A DNA stretch of 64,000 bases, from contig OZ252008.1 in the NCBI GenBank assembly GCA_965246995.1, positions 2,418,001-2,482,000 of the forward strand, in the 5' to 3' direction. Positions within the stretch are counted from its first letter, which is position 1. Each line of letters begins with the position of its first letter. Both the position numbers and the translations under genes were made by a program. The notes below the pieces were generated by a model. It saw nothing but the letters and a program-made list of their open reading frames with translations, was not told the origin of the DNA and searched no databases. This document shows positions 1 to 9,047 of this stretch, in pieces. The DNA comes from VXRJ01 sp965246995. GTDB taxonomy: Bacteria > Acidobacteriota > Vicinamibacteria > Vicinamibacterales > UBA8438.

Positions 1-1352
1 CGGCGGAAGGGCTCTACGGGCGGGAGGTCAACCTGTACTGGGACATCCGGCACATGCCGAGTGTCGGAGCGATGTTCACGGCGGTGGCGGAGTCGTGGGC
101 GGTCGCGGCCGGTGCCGGCGTCGTCATTGGTGTGCCGCTGCTGCTGTACGCCGTCTCCCGCTGGTGCCTCGGCCGGCTCGCTCAGGCCTCCGCCAGTGCG
201 AATGCGCGGCGCTGGCTCGGCGCTGCGGCAGGCGTGCTGATCGCACTCTGGGCAGTGGAGCAAGGGACCGGCTGGCGCATGGCGGACCGCCTCCGCTTTG
301 CTGATCCGGTAACACCGGCGTATGCCCGGGAGGCGTACGAGATGGTGTACGAGGCAAGCGGCGCCGGTCTCGACGCGCTCGGTCCACCGCCGGTGATCGA
401 GTCCGACCTCGCGCGTGTCGCCGGGGCGGATGTCTTCCTGATCTTCATGGAGTCGTACGGCGCGGTCAGTTGGGAATCCGCTGCGTTGGCCGAGACGCTC
501 AGCGAGAGCCGCACCCGCCTCGCGGAGACCATTCAGGGAACCGGCCGCCAGGTCGTGTCGGCGCTGGTGGAATCGCCAACCTTCGGCGGAGAGTCATGGC
601 TGGCCCACCTGAGCCTGCTCTCCGGCACCGAGGTGCGTGATAACCGGACGAACGCGCGGCTGCTGGCGCAGGAACGCGACACGCTGGTCACGATGTTTCA
701 GCGGGGTGGCTACCACGCGTTAGCTCTGGTGCCGGGAATGCTGGTCGCCTGGCCCGAGGGGGCCTTCTACGGGTACGACGACGTGTACGACTACGACCGT
801 CTGGGCTACCAGGGCCCGCCCTTCGGTTGGTGGTCCGTAACGGATCAGTACGCACTGGCGATGCTCGACCGGCACGAGATCGCGCCGGGCGCGCGGCCGC
901 CCCGATTTGTCTTCTTCTCCACGATCAGTACGCACGCACCGTTCACGCCGGCGCCGCCGTACCAGGCGGACTGGGCGCGTGTGCTGACGCCGTACCCCTA
1001 CGACGCCGACGTCCTCGACCGCGCCTGGTCGGAGCAACCGGACTGGATGAACCTGGGGCCGAGCTACGTGCAGGCGCTCCGCTATGCCTACGCCACGATT
1101 GGCGGGTATCTCCGTCTGCGTGCGGACCGCGACCTGGTGTTAATCCTGGTGGGCGATCACCAGCCCCCCGCGCTGGTGAGTGGCGCCGGGGCGTCGTGGA
1201 ACGTCCCGGTCCATGTGATTGCCGGACGCAGCGAGTTGCTTCGCAAGTTGCAGTCCCATGCCTTCCGGCCCGGCCTTGCCCCTGGCGACACGGCTGTCGC
1301 CACGATGCATGGCCTGCTCCCGATCCTCCTCGACGCTTTCGGGGACGGTTGA
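1..1352 (+). CDS. Sulfatase/LTA-synthase-fold membrane enzyme, 5' end outside window
   Basis: The reading frame is open from base 3, so the Met at 54 is probably internal and the gene starts upstream. Numbering from that Met, hydrophobic segments at about 17-33 and 52-68 are followed by an alkaline-phosphatase-superfamily domain. FMESYG (131-136) looks like the first metal motif, SPTFGGESW (174-182) the nucleophile region, STHAPF (about 292-297) and GDHQPP (367-372) the later metal ligands. Known relatives transfer phospho-alcohol groups to envelope glycans or lipids, or hydrolyse sulfate or phosphate esters. The substrate here is unknown. Tail-to-tail with the methyltransferase gene after a 5-base gap. 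Superfamily firm, exact activity open. Confidence 0.8.
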   Translation, partial: AEGLYGREVNLYWDIRHMPSVGAMFTAVAESWAVAAGAGVVIGVPLLLYAVSRWCLGRLAQASASANARRWLGAAAGVLIALWAVEQGTGWRMADRLRFADPVTPAYAREAYEMVYEASGAGLDALGPPPVIESDLARVAGADVFLIFMESYGAVSWESAALAETLSESRTRLAETIQGTGRQVVSALVESPTFGGESWLAHLSLLSGTEVRDNRTNARLLAQERDTLVTMFQRGGYHALALVPGMLVAWPEGAFYGYDDVYDYDRLGYQGPPFGWWSVTDQYALAMLDRHEIAPGARPPRFVFFSTISTHAPFTPAPPYQADWARVLTPYPYDADVLDRAWSEQPDWMNLGPSYVQALRYAYATIGGYLRLRADRDLVLILVGDHQPPALVSGAGASWNVPVHVIAGRSELLRKLQSHAFRPGLAPGDTAVATMHGLLPILLDAFGDG

Positions 1353-1357
1353 GCCCG

Positions 1358-2605
1358 CTAGCAGTAGTTCGGGGGAACATCCAGGAGCACGCGGTTTCGG
1401 CGGAGCCGGGCGTAGTCGGCGCCGAAAGCCTCCGGCGCCATCGGCCCGCTCGGATCGGCATCTACCGTCACCTCCCGTGGTAGATACCGTTTGGATACCG
1501 CGAACTCGTCCTCGTACTCCGGCGTCGGGAACTGCAGGCGCAGGCGGCTGCGGTTAGCGCCGATCCGTTCGACGCGGTAGAGGGGATTGATCCTCAGCGC
1601 ACCGGATACGTCCAGACGATCCGGCACGTCGCGCCGACGGAAGAAGGCTTCGGTGCGGCTAGCGATGAGTGTCAGTGACGGTGTGTTCTCCAGCGCCCCG
1701 GGCGCGGTGTCGTTCGCCAGGTCCACGATGCGGTGGGCAAGCACGCCGTCCACTATCGCCCGGTCATCGAACAGCCGCGGCCCGTTCAGCGCGAACAGAT
1801 CGCGGTACGCCGCAGGTGTCAGTCCGTCGCCGGCGGTGTAGTTCTCGCCCAGCGCATTGTGGAGGTGGGGCAGGACGACGACGCCATCCGGCGATGCGAC
1901 CCGCCGCATCTCGCAGGCGAGCATCCGTTTCTGCCAGACGTAGGGAAGTGCATCGTGCAGCAGCACCGTCTTGAATTGCGCGTCATCGAACGGTAGCGGG
2001 TTGTTCGCGTCACAGCAGACGGCTATGCAACTCGGCGTCAGGATCCGCGAGGCGAGCCACAGCTTCCAGAAGTACAGATCGGCCAGGACGACGCCGCCGG
2101 TGGCCGGCTGCCGTATCAGGACGCGCGTCAAGTGGCCGGAGCCGCCACAGATGTCGAGCGCCCAGCCGCCTGCCCGGCCTTCCTGCCCCAGGGCGTCCAG
2201 CAGTGCCTCGGCGGCCAGGAACGTCGGGTCGGAAAAGCGATAGAGAAAACAGTCCGCCTCCGCGTCCCGCGAGAGGATCGGCAGCAGCTCGCGGTACGTC
2301 GCGGACGGACCGGCCTCGGTGAGTTGGTGGAACGTGTCTGCGCGTTCTGCGTCGTCTGCCAAGCCCAGCAGCATCTCCAGCGCTTCGATGCGGTGACCGT
2401 TCTCCAGCGTGTGCATGGCGGCGCGTGTCGTATCGTCCGCGATCAGTACCGGGATGCCGGCCATGACGGGGAAGGCGCTGCATTCGCATCCGATCACGCC
2501 CTCGTCGATCTGCTCACCGCGGGTTGAGAGCGCACGGTTCGCCACGACCGAGAATCGCGTCCCGCAAAACGGACACCGAAGCGACTGAAGCATGCTCAGG
2601 TGCAT
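1358..2605 (-). CDS. SAM-dependent methyltransferase with N-terminal zinc-ribbon-like segment
   Basis: A 415-residue protein from the ATG at 2605; the frame is open further upstream but that region belongs to the preceding gene. CPFC (11-14) and CEC (40-42) followed by PVMAGIPVL resemble a Trm112-like ribbon. ALDICGGSGH (149-158) is the glycine-rich SAM motif I of class I methyltransferases. The start overlaps the end of the PIG-L deacetylase gene by 10 bases, so the two are probably cotranslated. The neighbouring deacetylase and glycosyltransferase suggest methylation of a glycan or glycolipid, which is inference. The stop codon is TAG inside CTAG. Confidence 0.78.
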   Translation of the reverse strand: MHLSMLQSLRCPFCGTRFSVVANRALSTRGEQIDEGVIGCECSAFPVMAGIPVLIADDTTRAAMHTLENGHRIEALEMLLGLADDAERADTFHQLTEAGPSATYRELLPILSRDAEADCFLYRFSDPTFLAAEALLDALGQEGRAGGWALDICGGSGHLTRVLIRQPATGGVVLADLYFWKLWLASRILTPSCIAVCCDANNPLPFDDAQFKTVLLHDALPYVWQKRMLACEMRRVASPDGVVVLPHLHNALGENYTAGDGLTPAAYRDLFALNGPRLFDDRAIVDGVLAHRIVDLANDTAPGALENTPSLTLIASRTEAFFRRRDVPDRLDVSGALRINPLYRVERIGANRSRLRLQFPTPEYEDEFAVSKRYLPREVTVDADPSGPMAPEAFGADYARLRRNRVLLDVPPNYC

Positions 2606-3381
2606 GGTGGTGAGGGTACAGGCTGCGCGCGTCGGTACTGTTCCAGGCCGAGCAGGGTTGCCGCCTCGCTCGGCGCGATCGCGGCCAGCGCCGAGCGGCG
2701 GAACTGGGTGGCGTGACACGCCAGAGCGGCCAGCTTCCGCGTGGCGTAGCGGCTGATGTCCAGCGAGAGCGTCGGGGCCGGTGCTTCCGCTCCGAAGGCG
2801 TCTGCGTCATCTATGCCCAGGATCGACGTGGGGAACATGCCGGTGGCGGCGGCATGTTCCGCCACTGCCCGCATCGCCCCCGTCGGCATCGTGACGTACC
2901 AGAGCCCTGGCGCATCACGGCCCATCCTCGCCACTGCCGCCGTCACCCGTTCATGCAGTGCCACGTGATCCGGATGCCAGTAGAGCCCGTCGCTGTCGAA
3001 CGTTACGACCCGATCCGGCCGGCGCGCGGCGACGGCTTCCGCAATCTCCGTTTCGCACTGCATGGCGTCCACGGACGGCAGCATCCCGTCCGGGTAGTCG
3101 AGCCACATCAGCTCCGCGACGCCGAGGACGCGCGCTGCCGCCTCCATCTCGCGCGTGCGCGTTTCGGCGAGGCGTCCGCCACGCTGCCCCCCAGGTCCAC
3201 CCTCACCCCGTGTCGCCACCACAAGCGTCACCGTCGAACCGGCGGCCGCGCACGATGCGATCAACCCGCCCGCGGCGAGTGACTCGTCGTCCGGGTGCGC
3301 GAAGATCGCCATCAGGGAACGGCCGCACAGCGGGTGCTCGGTCAGGATCCCGCTCCCTGGCCCACCAGGCTGGCATAGCAA
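2596..3381 (-). CDS. PIG-L family N-acetylglucosaminyl deacetylase
   Basis: The 261-residue frame carries AHPDDE (28-33) and HPDHVALH (136-143), the two zinc motifs of the PIG-L/BshB/MshB deacetylase family, which remove acetyl from N-acetylglucosamine conjugates. The ATG at 3381 overlaps the glycosyltransferase gene by 40 bases. The Met just before AIFAHPDDE gives a start that is unusually tight to the motif, so the true start is uncertain within this stretch. The order glycosyltransferase, deacetylase, methyltransferase resembles a small glycoconjugate pathway such as bacillithiol-like or glycolipid synthesis. The product cannot be read from sequence. Confidence 0.85.
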   Translation of the reverse strand: MLCQPGGPGSGILTEHPLCGRSLMAIFAHPDDESLAAGGLIASCAAAGSTVTLVVATRGEGGPGGQRGGRLAETRTREMEAAARVLGVAELMWLDYPDGMLPSVDAMQCETEIAEAVAARRPDRVVTFDSDGLYWHPDHVALHERVTAAVARMGRDAPGLWYVTMPTGAMRAVAEHAAATGMFPTSILGIDDADAFGAEAPAPTLSLDISRYATRKLAALACHATQFRRSALAAIAPSEAATLLGLEQYRRAQPVPSPPCT

Positions 3382-4418
3382 GTGACGTAGCGGTCGACCA
3401 TTCGGTCCGGATGGAACCGATCGAGGGCATGCGCTCGCACTGCTTTCCGATCGAATGCCATGACGGCAGGAAGCGCGTCCGCCAATTGCTCCGGTCCGTT
3501 CCGGACGACCCCGGTCACGCCTTCGTCGACCAGTTCAGGGACCGCCCCGCGACCGAGCGCGGCGACCGGCGTGCCGCAGACCATCGCCTCGGCGACGACG
3601 AGGCCGAACGGCTCGTCCGACGCGACGGGGTAGAGCAGGGCGCGGGCGCCGCCCAGCAGCGCCGCTGCGCCAGCGCGGTCCACTTCGCCCCGGTAGACGA
3701 TCTGCGTGCCGTCGACACGCGGTGCAATCGTCTCGCGGTAGTAGGCGTTTTCTGCTGCCGCGAGGATCAGTCGTTGCCCCGTGCGCCGGGCGATATCGAT
3801 GGCGTCGAGAACGCCCTTGCCCTCGGTGAACCGTCCGAGGAAGAGCAGATAGTCGTCCGGTACCTCCCGGTACGGCAGGGCGCCGACATCGACCGCATGA
3901 TGGATGACCCCGGCCACGTTCAGCCCCCGCAACTGCCGTGCCTGCGCCTCGGAAATCGCGATAAAGGGGGCTTCCGGGTAGCGGGACCAGAGTGCCACCT
4001 CGGAAGCGGTCGGCCAGTGGTGGACGGTCTGCACGAGGGGGACCGGTGCCAGGCGCGCGAAGGCGAGTCCAATCGGGGCGTACTCCGCCTGGGCATGGAC
4101 GAGGTCGAACCGCCTGTCCATCCTCGCCTGTTCGACGGCGGCTGCGACGTTGAACAGTTCGCACAGTTCCCAGGGCCAGAGTGCGTCGTCCTCGTGATAG
4201 CCGTACGGGAAAGTCGCGTGCAGCTTGGCCGGCGTATCCGACGATCCGGCGGCATAGAGCGTGACTTCATGGCCGCGGGCGACGAGGCCGGACGCCAGCA
4301 GGGCGGTGACCGATTCGATGGAGCCGGAGCGTTCCGGCGGAATCCGCTGCGCCACCGGTGCGACCAGCGCGATGCGCAGCGGGCGGTCCGGACCGTTCAT
4401 CGCCATACCTTCGAGCAC
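3342..4418 (-). CDS. GT4-family glycosyltransferase
   Basis: 358 residues with a GT-B layout. The N-terminal half begins LRIALVAPVAQRIPPERSGS, with a glycine-serine loop typical of retaining GT4 enzymes. FLGRFTEGKG (193-202) starts the donor-binding half and EPFGLVVAEAM (269-279) is the E-x7-E nucleotide-sugar motif. Starts at 4430-4400 include alternative Met codons at residues 5 and 7. It is the first gene of a three-gene minus-strand unit with the PIG-L deacetylase and methyltransferase, all overlapping. The likely role is adding a hexose or HexNAc to a small carrier or lipid before deacetylation (inference). Confidence 0.88.
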   Translation of the reverse strand: MLEGMAMNGPDRPLRIALVAPVAQRIPPERSGSIESVTALLASGLVARGHEVTLYAAGSSDTPAKLHATFPYGYHEDDALWPWELCELFNVAAAVEQARMDRRFDLVHAQAEYAPIGLAFARLAPVPLVQTVHHWPTASEVALWSRYPEAPFIAISEAQARQLRGLNVAGVIHHAVDVGALPYREVPDDYLLFLGRFTEGKGVLDAIDIARRTGQRLILAAAENAYYRETIAPRVDGTQIVYRGEVDRAGAAALLGGARALLYPVASDEPFGLVVAEAMVCGTPVAALGRGAVPELVDEGVTGVVRNGPEQLADALPAVMAFDRKAVRAHALDRFHPDRMVDRYVTCYASLVGQGAGS

Positions 4419-4439
4419 GCCGGGTGCTGACGGGAAGCG

Positions 4440-5525
4440 TCAGTACTCCCGGAACATCCGTCGGATTTCTTCGACGTCACGGGTCCTCGTGAGGGCCAGC
4501 ATCAGCAGGATGCGCGCTTTCTGCGGGTTGAGCGTGTCACCGGCAATCATGTCGGCCGCGTCGTAGGAGGGCAACGGGACCACGCGGCCACTGCCGGTCC
4601 GGGTCGATCGCGCGATGACCGGTCTGGATTCCGGTGGGAGGGTGGCAACGCGTTCGAGGGCCTCCAGCTCGCGGCGCGACACGAGCCCGGCGCCGGTGCC
4701 GGCGAGGACGATGCCATCGACGCCGTCGTCGATCAGCGCATCAATCATCACCGGATTAGGCTCCGCGTAGGAGTAGACGATGTCGACCCTGGGAAAGCCG
4801 TTCACGCCGGTGAGGTCGAACTCCGAATCCAACGTGTGGCGCTTGGTTGGCTGCCGGTAGAACGTTACCCGGTCGGCGTCGACATAGCCGAGAAATCCGA
4901 GTTCGCGGGAGCTGAAGGTCTCGACCCGGTAGGTGTTGGTCTTGGTGACGTCCCGGGCGGCGTTGATCTCTTCGTTCATGACCACCAGCACCCCTCTGCC
5001 ACGGGCCTCCGGGGAGGCGGCGGTGCGGACTGCGTTGAGCAGATTGAGCGGGCCGTCGGCGCTGATGGCGGTTGCCGGCCTCTGCGAGCCGACCAGCACC
5101 ACCGGCCGATCGTGGCGGACCGTCAGGTTCAGGAAGTAGGCGGTTTCCTCCAGCGTGTTGGTGCCGTGGGTGATCACGACCCCCGCCGCGTCCGGGTCCT
5201 CACGAAAGATCGCATCGATACGCCGGGCGAGCGCAAGCCAGTTGTCGAACGTGATGTCCGGGCTGCCCACGTTGGTGATCTGCTCGACCCGAATGGTGGC
5301 ATGCTCCGCGAGTGCCGGCACGGACGCGACAATCTCCTCGCCGGACAGGGCCCCCGCCTGATAGCCGGTCAGGTCCGTCGAGGAGGTACCCCCGCCGGAG
5401 ATGGTGCCTCCGGTTGCGAGCACCCAGACCACAGGGGGATCAGTGGACGTTTCCTGTGCGAATGCCGCTGTGGCGAAGGACAGGATCGCGGCAAGCAGCA
5501 CCGGCGCGGAAACATGGCGGTTCAT
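4440..5525 (-). CDS. Exported type II L-asparaginase-like enzyme
   Basis: 361 residues with a signal peptide (about 1-23, ending ATAAFA). TGGTI (38-42) contains the nucleophile Thr and THGTNTLEET (119-128) is the second catalytic motif. TKTNT further on supplies the conserved Lys. The usual second motif reads HGTDT; here the Asp is Asn, an unusual change at a catalytic position. Export fits the periplasmic type II class, which hydrolyses asparagine or glutamine to the acid and ammonia. Transcribed away from the M20 amidohydrolase across a 180-base spacer. Family certain; activity with Asn at this position needs an assay. Confidence 0.88.
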   Translation of the reverse strand: MNRHVSAPVLLAAILSFATAAFAQETSTDPPVVWVLATGGTISGGGTSSTDLTGYQAGALSGEEIVASVPALAEHATIRVEQITNVGSPDITFDNWLALARRIDAIFREDPDAAGVVITHGTNTLEETAYFLNLTVRHDRPVVLVGSQRPATAISADGPLNLLNAVRTAASPEARGRGVLVVMNEEINAARDVTKTNTYRVETFSSRELGFLGYVDADRVTFYRQPTKRHTLDSEFDLTGVNGFPRVDIVYSYAEPNPVMIDALIDDGVDGIVLAGTGAGLVSRRELEALERVATLPPESRPVIARSTRTGSGRVVPLPSYDAADMIAGDTLNPQKARILLMLALTRTRDVEEIRRMFREY

Positions 5526-5657
5526 GGCGGCTCCTCAGGCTGTACGTGGCGCGTCCGATTCAATGCGATGTGCCGGACAGGCCGATTCTACCTGCGCGGG
5601 GGGGACGACTACAGTCGGTTGCTGAAGCTGTTGTACCATCCGTTTTCCGCATCACGG

Positions 5658-5691
5658 CGCTGTAACAGCGACGCCCGCGCGTGGCGGGCGT
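5658..5691. promoter_or_regulatory. Two adjacent inverted repeats upstream of the M20 gene
   Basis: In the 180-base divergent spacer between the asparaginase and M20 genes, CGCTGT-A-ACAGCG (5658-5670) is a 6+6 palindrome with a one-base centre, the shape of a repressor site. It abuts ACGCCCGC-GCGTG-GCGGGCGT (5671-5691), a perfect 8-base stem ending a few bases before the GGGAG ribosome-binding site of the M20 gene. The first could be an operator and the second a leader hairpin. Function is inferred from geometry only. Confidence 0.3.
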
Positions 5692-5705
5692 CTGGGAGAA
5701 CCATC

Positions 5706-7376
5706 ATGGGGTCCATGTTCCGGAAGTCGACCGTCACCATCGTTCTGGCCGCCGTTACCGTCTTTAGTGCGGGTGTTGCCGGCCTGATGGCCGCCGAGCC
5801 TCGTCCCGCTGCGGAACCACTTCCTCCCACCGAATCACAGGCTGCCGCCAGCGACCAACTGGAGCGGCTCAAGGCCGAGGTGCTCGAGAGCGTCGACGGC
5901 CGTCGCGTCTTCATTCAGCGGATGGTCGACAGCCTGTTCAGCTTCGGCGAACTCGGATTCCAGGAGTTCGAAACCCAGCGCTACATCACGGAAATCCTCA
6001 AGGCGGAGGGTTTCGATATCGAGTTGGGAGTCGCGGGCATTCCCAGCGGCTGGGTGGCGCGGTGGGGTTCCGGACGGCCGGTGATCGCGCTCGGCAGCGA
6101 TGTCGACGGTATCCCGAAGTCGTCGCAGATGCCCGGCGTGGCGTACCGCCAGCCGATGATCGAAGGCGCGCCGGGACACGGAGAGGGTCACAACTCCGGC
6201 CAGGCCGTGAACATCGCGGCGGCGCTCGCGGTGAAGGAAATCATGGAGCGGGAGGGGATTGACGGCACGCTCGTGATCTGGCCCGGCATCGCGGAGGAGC
6301 AGCTCGGTGGCAAGGCGCACTTCGTCGAGGCCGGCGTCTTCGACGATGTCGACCTGGTTCTCTACAGCCACGTCAGCAGCGGGCTGACTACTGCCTGGGG
6401 CGATAGCCGGGGCAACGGCCTGGTCTCGGTGGAGTACACCTTCGAGGGGGAATCGGCGCACGGCGCGGTGGATCCGTGGAGCGGACGGAGCGCTCTCGAC
6501 GCCGTCGAGCTGATGAACATCGGGTGGAACTTCCGGCGCGAGCACCTGCGGATCCAGCAGCGCTCGCATTACGTCGTCACCGACGGCGGCGACCAGCCGA
6601 ACGTGGTGCCGCCGACCGCCAGCGTCTGGTACTTCTTCCGCGAGAGCGACTACGACAACATCATGCGGATGTGGCGGATTGGAGACGCGATAGCCGAGGG
6701 CGCCGCCCAGATGACCGATACCACCGTCACGTCACGCGTGCTAGGCGTGGCGTGGCCGCAGCACATGAACCGGGTGGTTGCCGAGACGATGTTCACCGCC
6801 ATAGAGCGGGTCGGGATGCCTCATTGGTCGGAAGACGATCAACGATTCGCCCGCGCCGTCCAGAAGATGCTGGGTGTCGAGGAGCAGGGGTTGCTGACCG
6901 AGGTCAGTGAGACGCTGGATGGCGCCGAGCGCATTCCGGACAACCAGCGGCGCGGCGGCGGTTCGGACGACATCGGCGACATCTCGTGGGTGGTGCCGAC
7001 CGCCGCGCTGCGGTTCCCGTCCAACATCGTCGGCGGGGCGGGCCACAACTGGAACAAGGGGATCGCCATGGCCACGCCGATCGCGCACAGGGGCGCGACG
7101 GCCGGGGCCAAGGTGCAGGCGCTGACCCTGCTCGACTTCCTGCTCCAGCCGGAGCTCGTGAAGCAGGCGCGGGACTACTTCGAGAACGTCCAGACCAAGG
7201 ACCGCCAGTACACGACATTCCTCCGCCCCGAGGACGAGCCGGCGATCTGGCTGAACCACGACATCATGGAGCAATTCAAGCCGCAGCTCGAGGAGCACTA
7301 CTACGACCCGGAGCGCTACGACACCTACCTGGAGCAGCTCGGCATCGACTACCCGCAGCTCGAGCCGGCGCGGTGA
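5706..7376 (+). CDS. Exported M20-family amidohydrolase, AbgB-like
   Basis: 556 residues from ATG 5706, preceded by GGGAG. The frame is open far upstream but that stretch lies antisense to asparaginase. An N-terminal hydrophobic signal (about 8-30) indicates export. Metal-binding motifs of M20 enzymes are visible: SDVDGIP (131-137), GHGEGHNSGQ (157-166), the EE pair (197-198) and SH (221-222). The lid domain region GESAHGA follows. The pattern resembles AbgB, the p-aminobenzoyl-glutamate hydrolase subunit, but is longer because of the signal and a C-terminal extension. An exported amino-acylase or carboxypeptidase is most likely. Ends facing the D-aminoacylase gene. Confidence 0.85.
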   Translation: MGSMFRKSTVTIVLAAVTVFSAGVAGLMAAEPRPAAEPLPPTESQAAASDQLERLKAEVLESVDGRRVFIQRMVDSLFSFGELGFQEFETQRYITEILKAEGFDIELGVAGIPSGWVARWGSGRPVIALGSDVDGIPKSSQMPGVAYRQPMIEGAPGHGEGHNSGQAVNIAAALAVKEIMEREGIDGTLVIWPGIAEEQLGGKAHFVEAGVFDDVDLVLYSHVSSGLTTAWGDSRGNGLVSVEYTFEGESAHGAVDPWSGRSALDAVELMNIGWNFRREHLRIQQRSHYVVTDGGDQPNVVPPTASVWYFFRESDYDNIMRMWRIGDAIAEGAAQMTDTTVTSRVLGVAWPQHMNRVVAETMFTAIERVGMPHWSEDDQRFARAVQKMLGVEEQGLLTEVSETLDGAERIPDNQRRGGGSDDIGDISWVVPTAALRFPSNIVGGAGHNWNKGIAMATPIAHRGATAGAKVQALTLLDFLLQPELVKQARDYFENVQTKDRQYTTFLRPEDEPAIWLNHDIMEQFKPQLEEHYYDPERYDTYLEQLGIDYPQLEPAR

Positions 7377-7383
7377 CTTCCAA

Positions 7384-7401
7384 CGCGCCCGTCAGGGCGC
7401 G
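7384..7401. terminator. Hairpin between converging M20 and D-aminoacylase genes
   Basis: CGCGCCC-GTCA-GGGCGCG is a perfect 7-base stem with a 4-base loop. The loop holds the stop codon of the minus-strand D-aminoacylase gene and the stem begins 8 bases after the M20 stop. No T-run follows on either strand, so it may only assist termination of the two converging transcripts. Confidence 0.3.
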
Positions 7402-9008
7402 CCGGGACCGTAGAGCACGCGCCCGGGCAGCGCGCCGGTGTGCTCTCCGCCGTCAACGACGACCGTGCCGTTGACCAGCACGTATTCGAAGCCCTCCGCG
7501 TACTGGTGCGGATCCGGAAAGGTCGCGCGATCCGTGACGCGCTCCGGGTCGAAGACCGCGATGTCGGCGAAGAATCCTTCGCGCAGGAGGCCGCGATCCT
7601 GCAGCCCGATACGCTGCGCGGTGGCGCCGCTCATCTTGCGCACCGCCTCTTCGAGCGTCAGGACACCGCGCTCCCGCACGTAGCGCCCCAGCACGCGGGC
7701 AAACGTGCCGTACTCACGCGGGTGAGGCACGCTGGCGCCGAAGACCGACACGCCGCCGTCGGAGCCGATGGCGGTGGCCGGGTGCTGCATGATGCGCTCC
7801 ACGTCCCGCTCGTCCATCGCATGGTAGATGGCGCGCGCGCCGCCGCGTTCGACGATCTCCATGACCAGGTCCGCCGCGTTCGTCAGCGTCACCTCGATCT
7901 CGCGCTCGGCGAGGATATCGGCGAGGCTCTTGCCCTCCAGCGACCGGTCCCATTCGCAGAGCCCGATGACGATGTTGGCGGGATCGCCGCCGCCGCGGTC
8001 GTGCTCGATGCGGTAGACGATCTCTTCCCGGATGCGGCGCCGCGTCTCCGGAGCCCGCAGCCGTGCGATCAACTCCTCCGTTCCCCCCGCCTGCGCCCAC
8101 TGCGGCACGACGGCGGTGATCGACGTCTGCGAGGCGGTGTAGGGATACTGGTCGATCGTGATGTCGACCCCGCGCGCCCGGGCCGCGTCCACGAGCGCGA
8201 GGCTGTCGGCACTCCGCCCCCACATATCCCGACTGATCGCCTTGTGGTGGGTCATCTGGACCGGGATATCCGCTTCCTCGCCGATGCGGATGGTCTCCCG
8301 CACGGAATCGAGTAACAGGAGCGCTTCGTCGCGCATGTGCGAGATGTAGATGCCGCCGTAGTTCGCCGCAACTGCCGAGAGCTCGATGACCTCTTCGGTC
8401 GACGTGAAGCTGCCGGGGACGTAGAACAGGCCGGTGGACAAGCCGAATGCCCCCTGTTCCATCGCTTCGCCGACCAGCGTTCGCATCCGGTCGAGCTCGT
8501 CGCGTGTCGGCTCGCGATCGTCGGTTCCCATCACGGTGCGCCGGATCGTGCCCTGACCGGCAAAGACGCCCCAGTTCGGACTGATGCCGGTCTCCGAGAT
8601 TCGGGTCAGGTGCTGGCCGATCGGCCACGGCGAGCTGCCGTCGTTGCCCTCGGTCAGCGTCGTGACGCCCTGCAGCAGATAGTTGTCAGCCGTCGGTACG
8701 TCGAAGATGCCCCGGACGGCATGCGTATGCGGGTCGATGAACCCGGGCGCCACCACCAGCCCCACGGCGTCGATGATGCGCTCGGCCGTCGCGTCCGGTA
8801 GATGGCCAATATGCGCAATCCGGTCGCCGCGCACCGCGACGTCGGCGCGCACCCAGGGATTGCCGGTGCCATCGACGACGCGGCCGCCGCGAATGAGCAG
8901 GTCGAACCCTGGTTCCTGCTGCGCGGCGAGAGGCGCCGCGAACAGGGCCAGGGCCAGCAGGAGCCGGGACCGTTTTCCGAGTGACGTCTTGAGTCGGTGT
9001 CGATACAT
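7392..9008 (-). CDS. Exported N-acyl-D-amino-acid deacylase-type amidohydrolase
   Basis: 538 residues. A signal peptide (about 1-29, ending PLAAQ) precedes an amidohydrolase composite domain: GGRVVDGTGNPW (41-52) is the usual N-terminal beta-sandwich motif and IDPHTH (91-96) supplies two metal-binding His. EGNDGSSPW, the GGI-YISHMRDE stretch with its metal His, and a DGGVS motif near the C-terminus match D-aminoacylases and related dipeptidases. The enzyme would release D-amino acids from N-acyl derivatives in the periplasm. It is the third exported amide hydrolase in 5 kb, after asparaginase and M20. Substrate not determinable. Confidence 0.85.
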   Translation of the reverse strand: MYRHRLKTSLGKRSRLLLALALFAAPLAAQQEPGFDLLIRGGRVVDGTGNPWVRADVAVRGDRIAHIGHLPDATAERIIDAVGLVVAPGFIDPHTHAVRGIFDVPTADNYLLQGVTTLTEGNDGSSPWPIGQHLTRISETGISPNWGVFAGQGTIRRTVMGTDDREPTRDELDRMRTLVGEAMEQGAFGLSTGLFYVPGSFTSTEEVIELSAVAANYGGIYISHMRDEALLLLDSVRETIRIGEEADIPVQMTHHKAISRDMWGRSADSLALVDAARARGVDITIDQYPYTASQTSITAVVPQWAQAGGTEELIARLRAPETRRRIREEIVYRIEHDRGGGDPANIVIGLCEWDRSLEGKSLADILAEREIEVTLTNAADLVMEIVERGGARAIYHAMDERDVERIMQHPATAIGSDGGVSVFGASVPHPREYGTFARVLGRYVRERGVLTLEEAVRKMSGATAQRIGLQDRGLLREGFFADIAVFDPERVTDRATFPDPHQYAEGFEYVLVNGTVVVDGGEHTGALPGRVLYGPGAP

Positions 9009-9047
9009 GATGAACTCCAGGCAATGGCAACGGATGGTTCGTGTGGG

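Noticed and set aside
2958..4430. 490-codon plus-strand open frame
   Set aside because: Antisense shadow of the PIG-L and GT4 genes; residue composition is Arg/Pro-rich with no domain, while both minus-strand genes have clear motifs.
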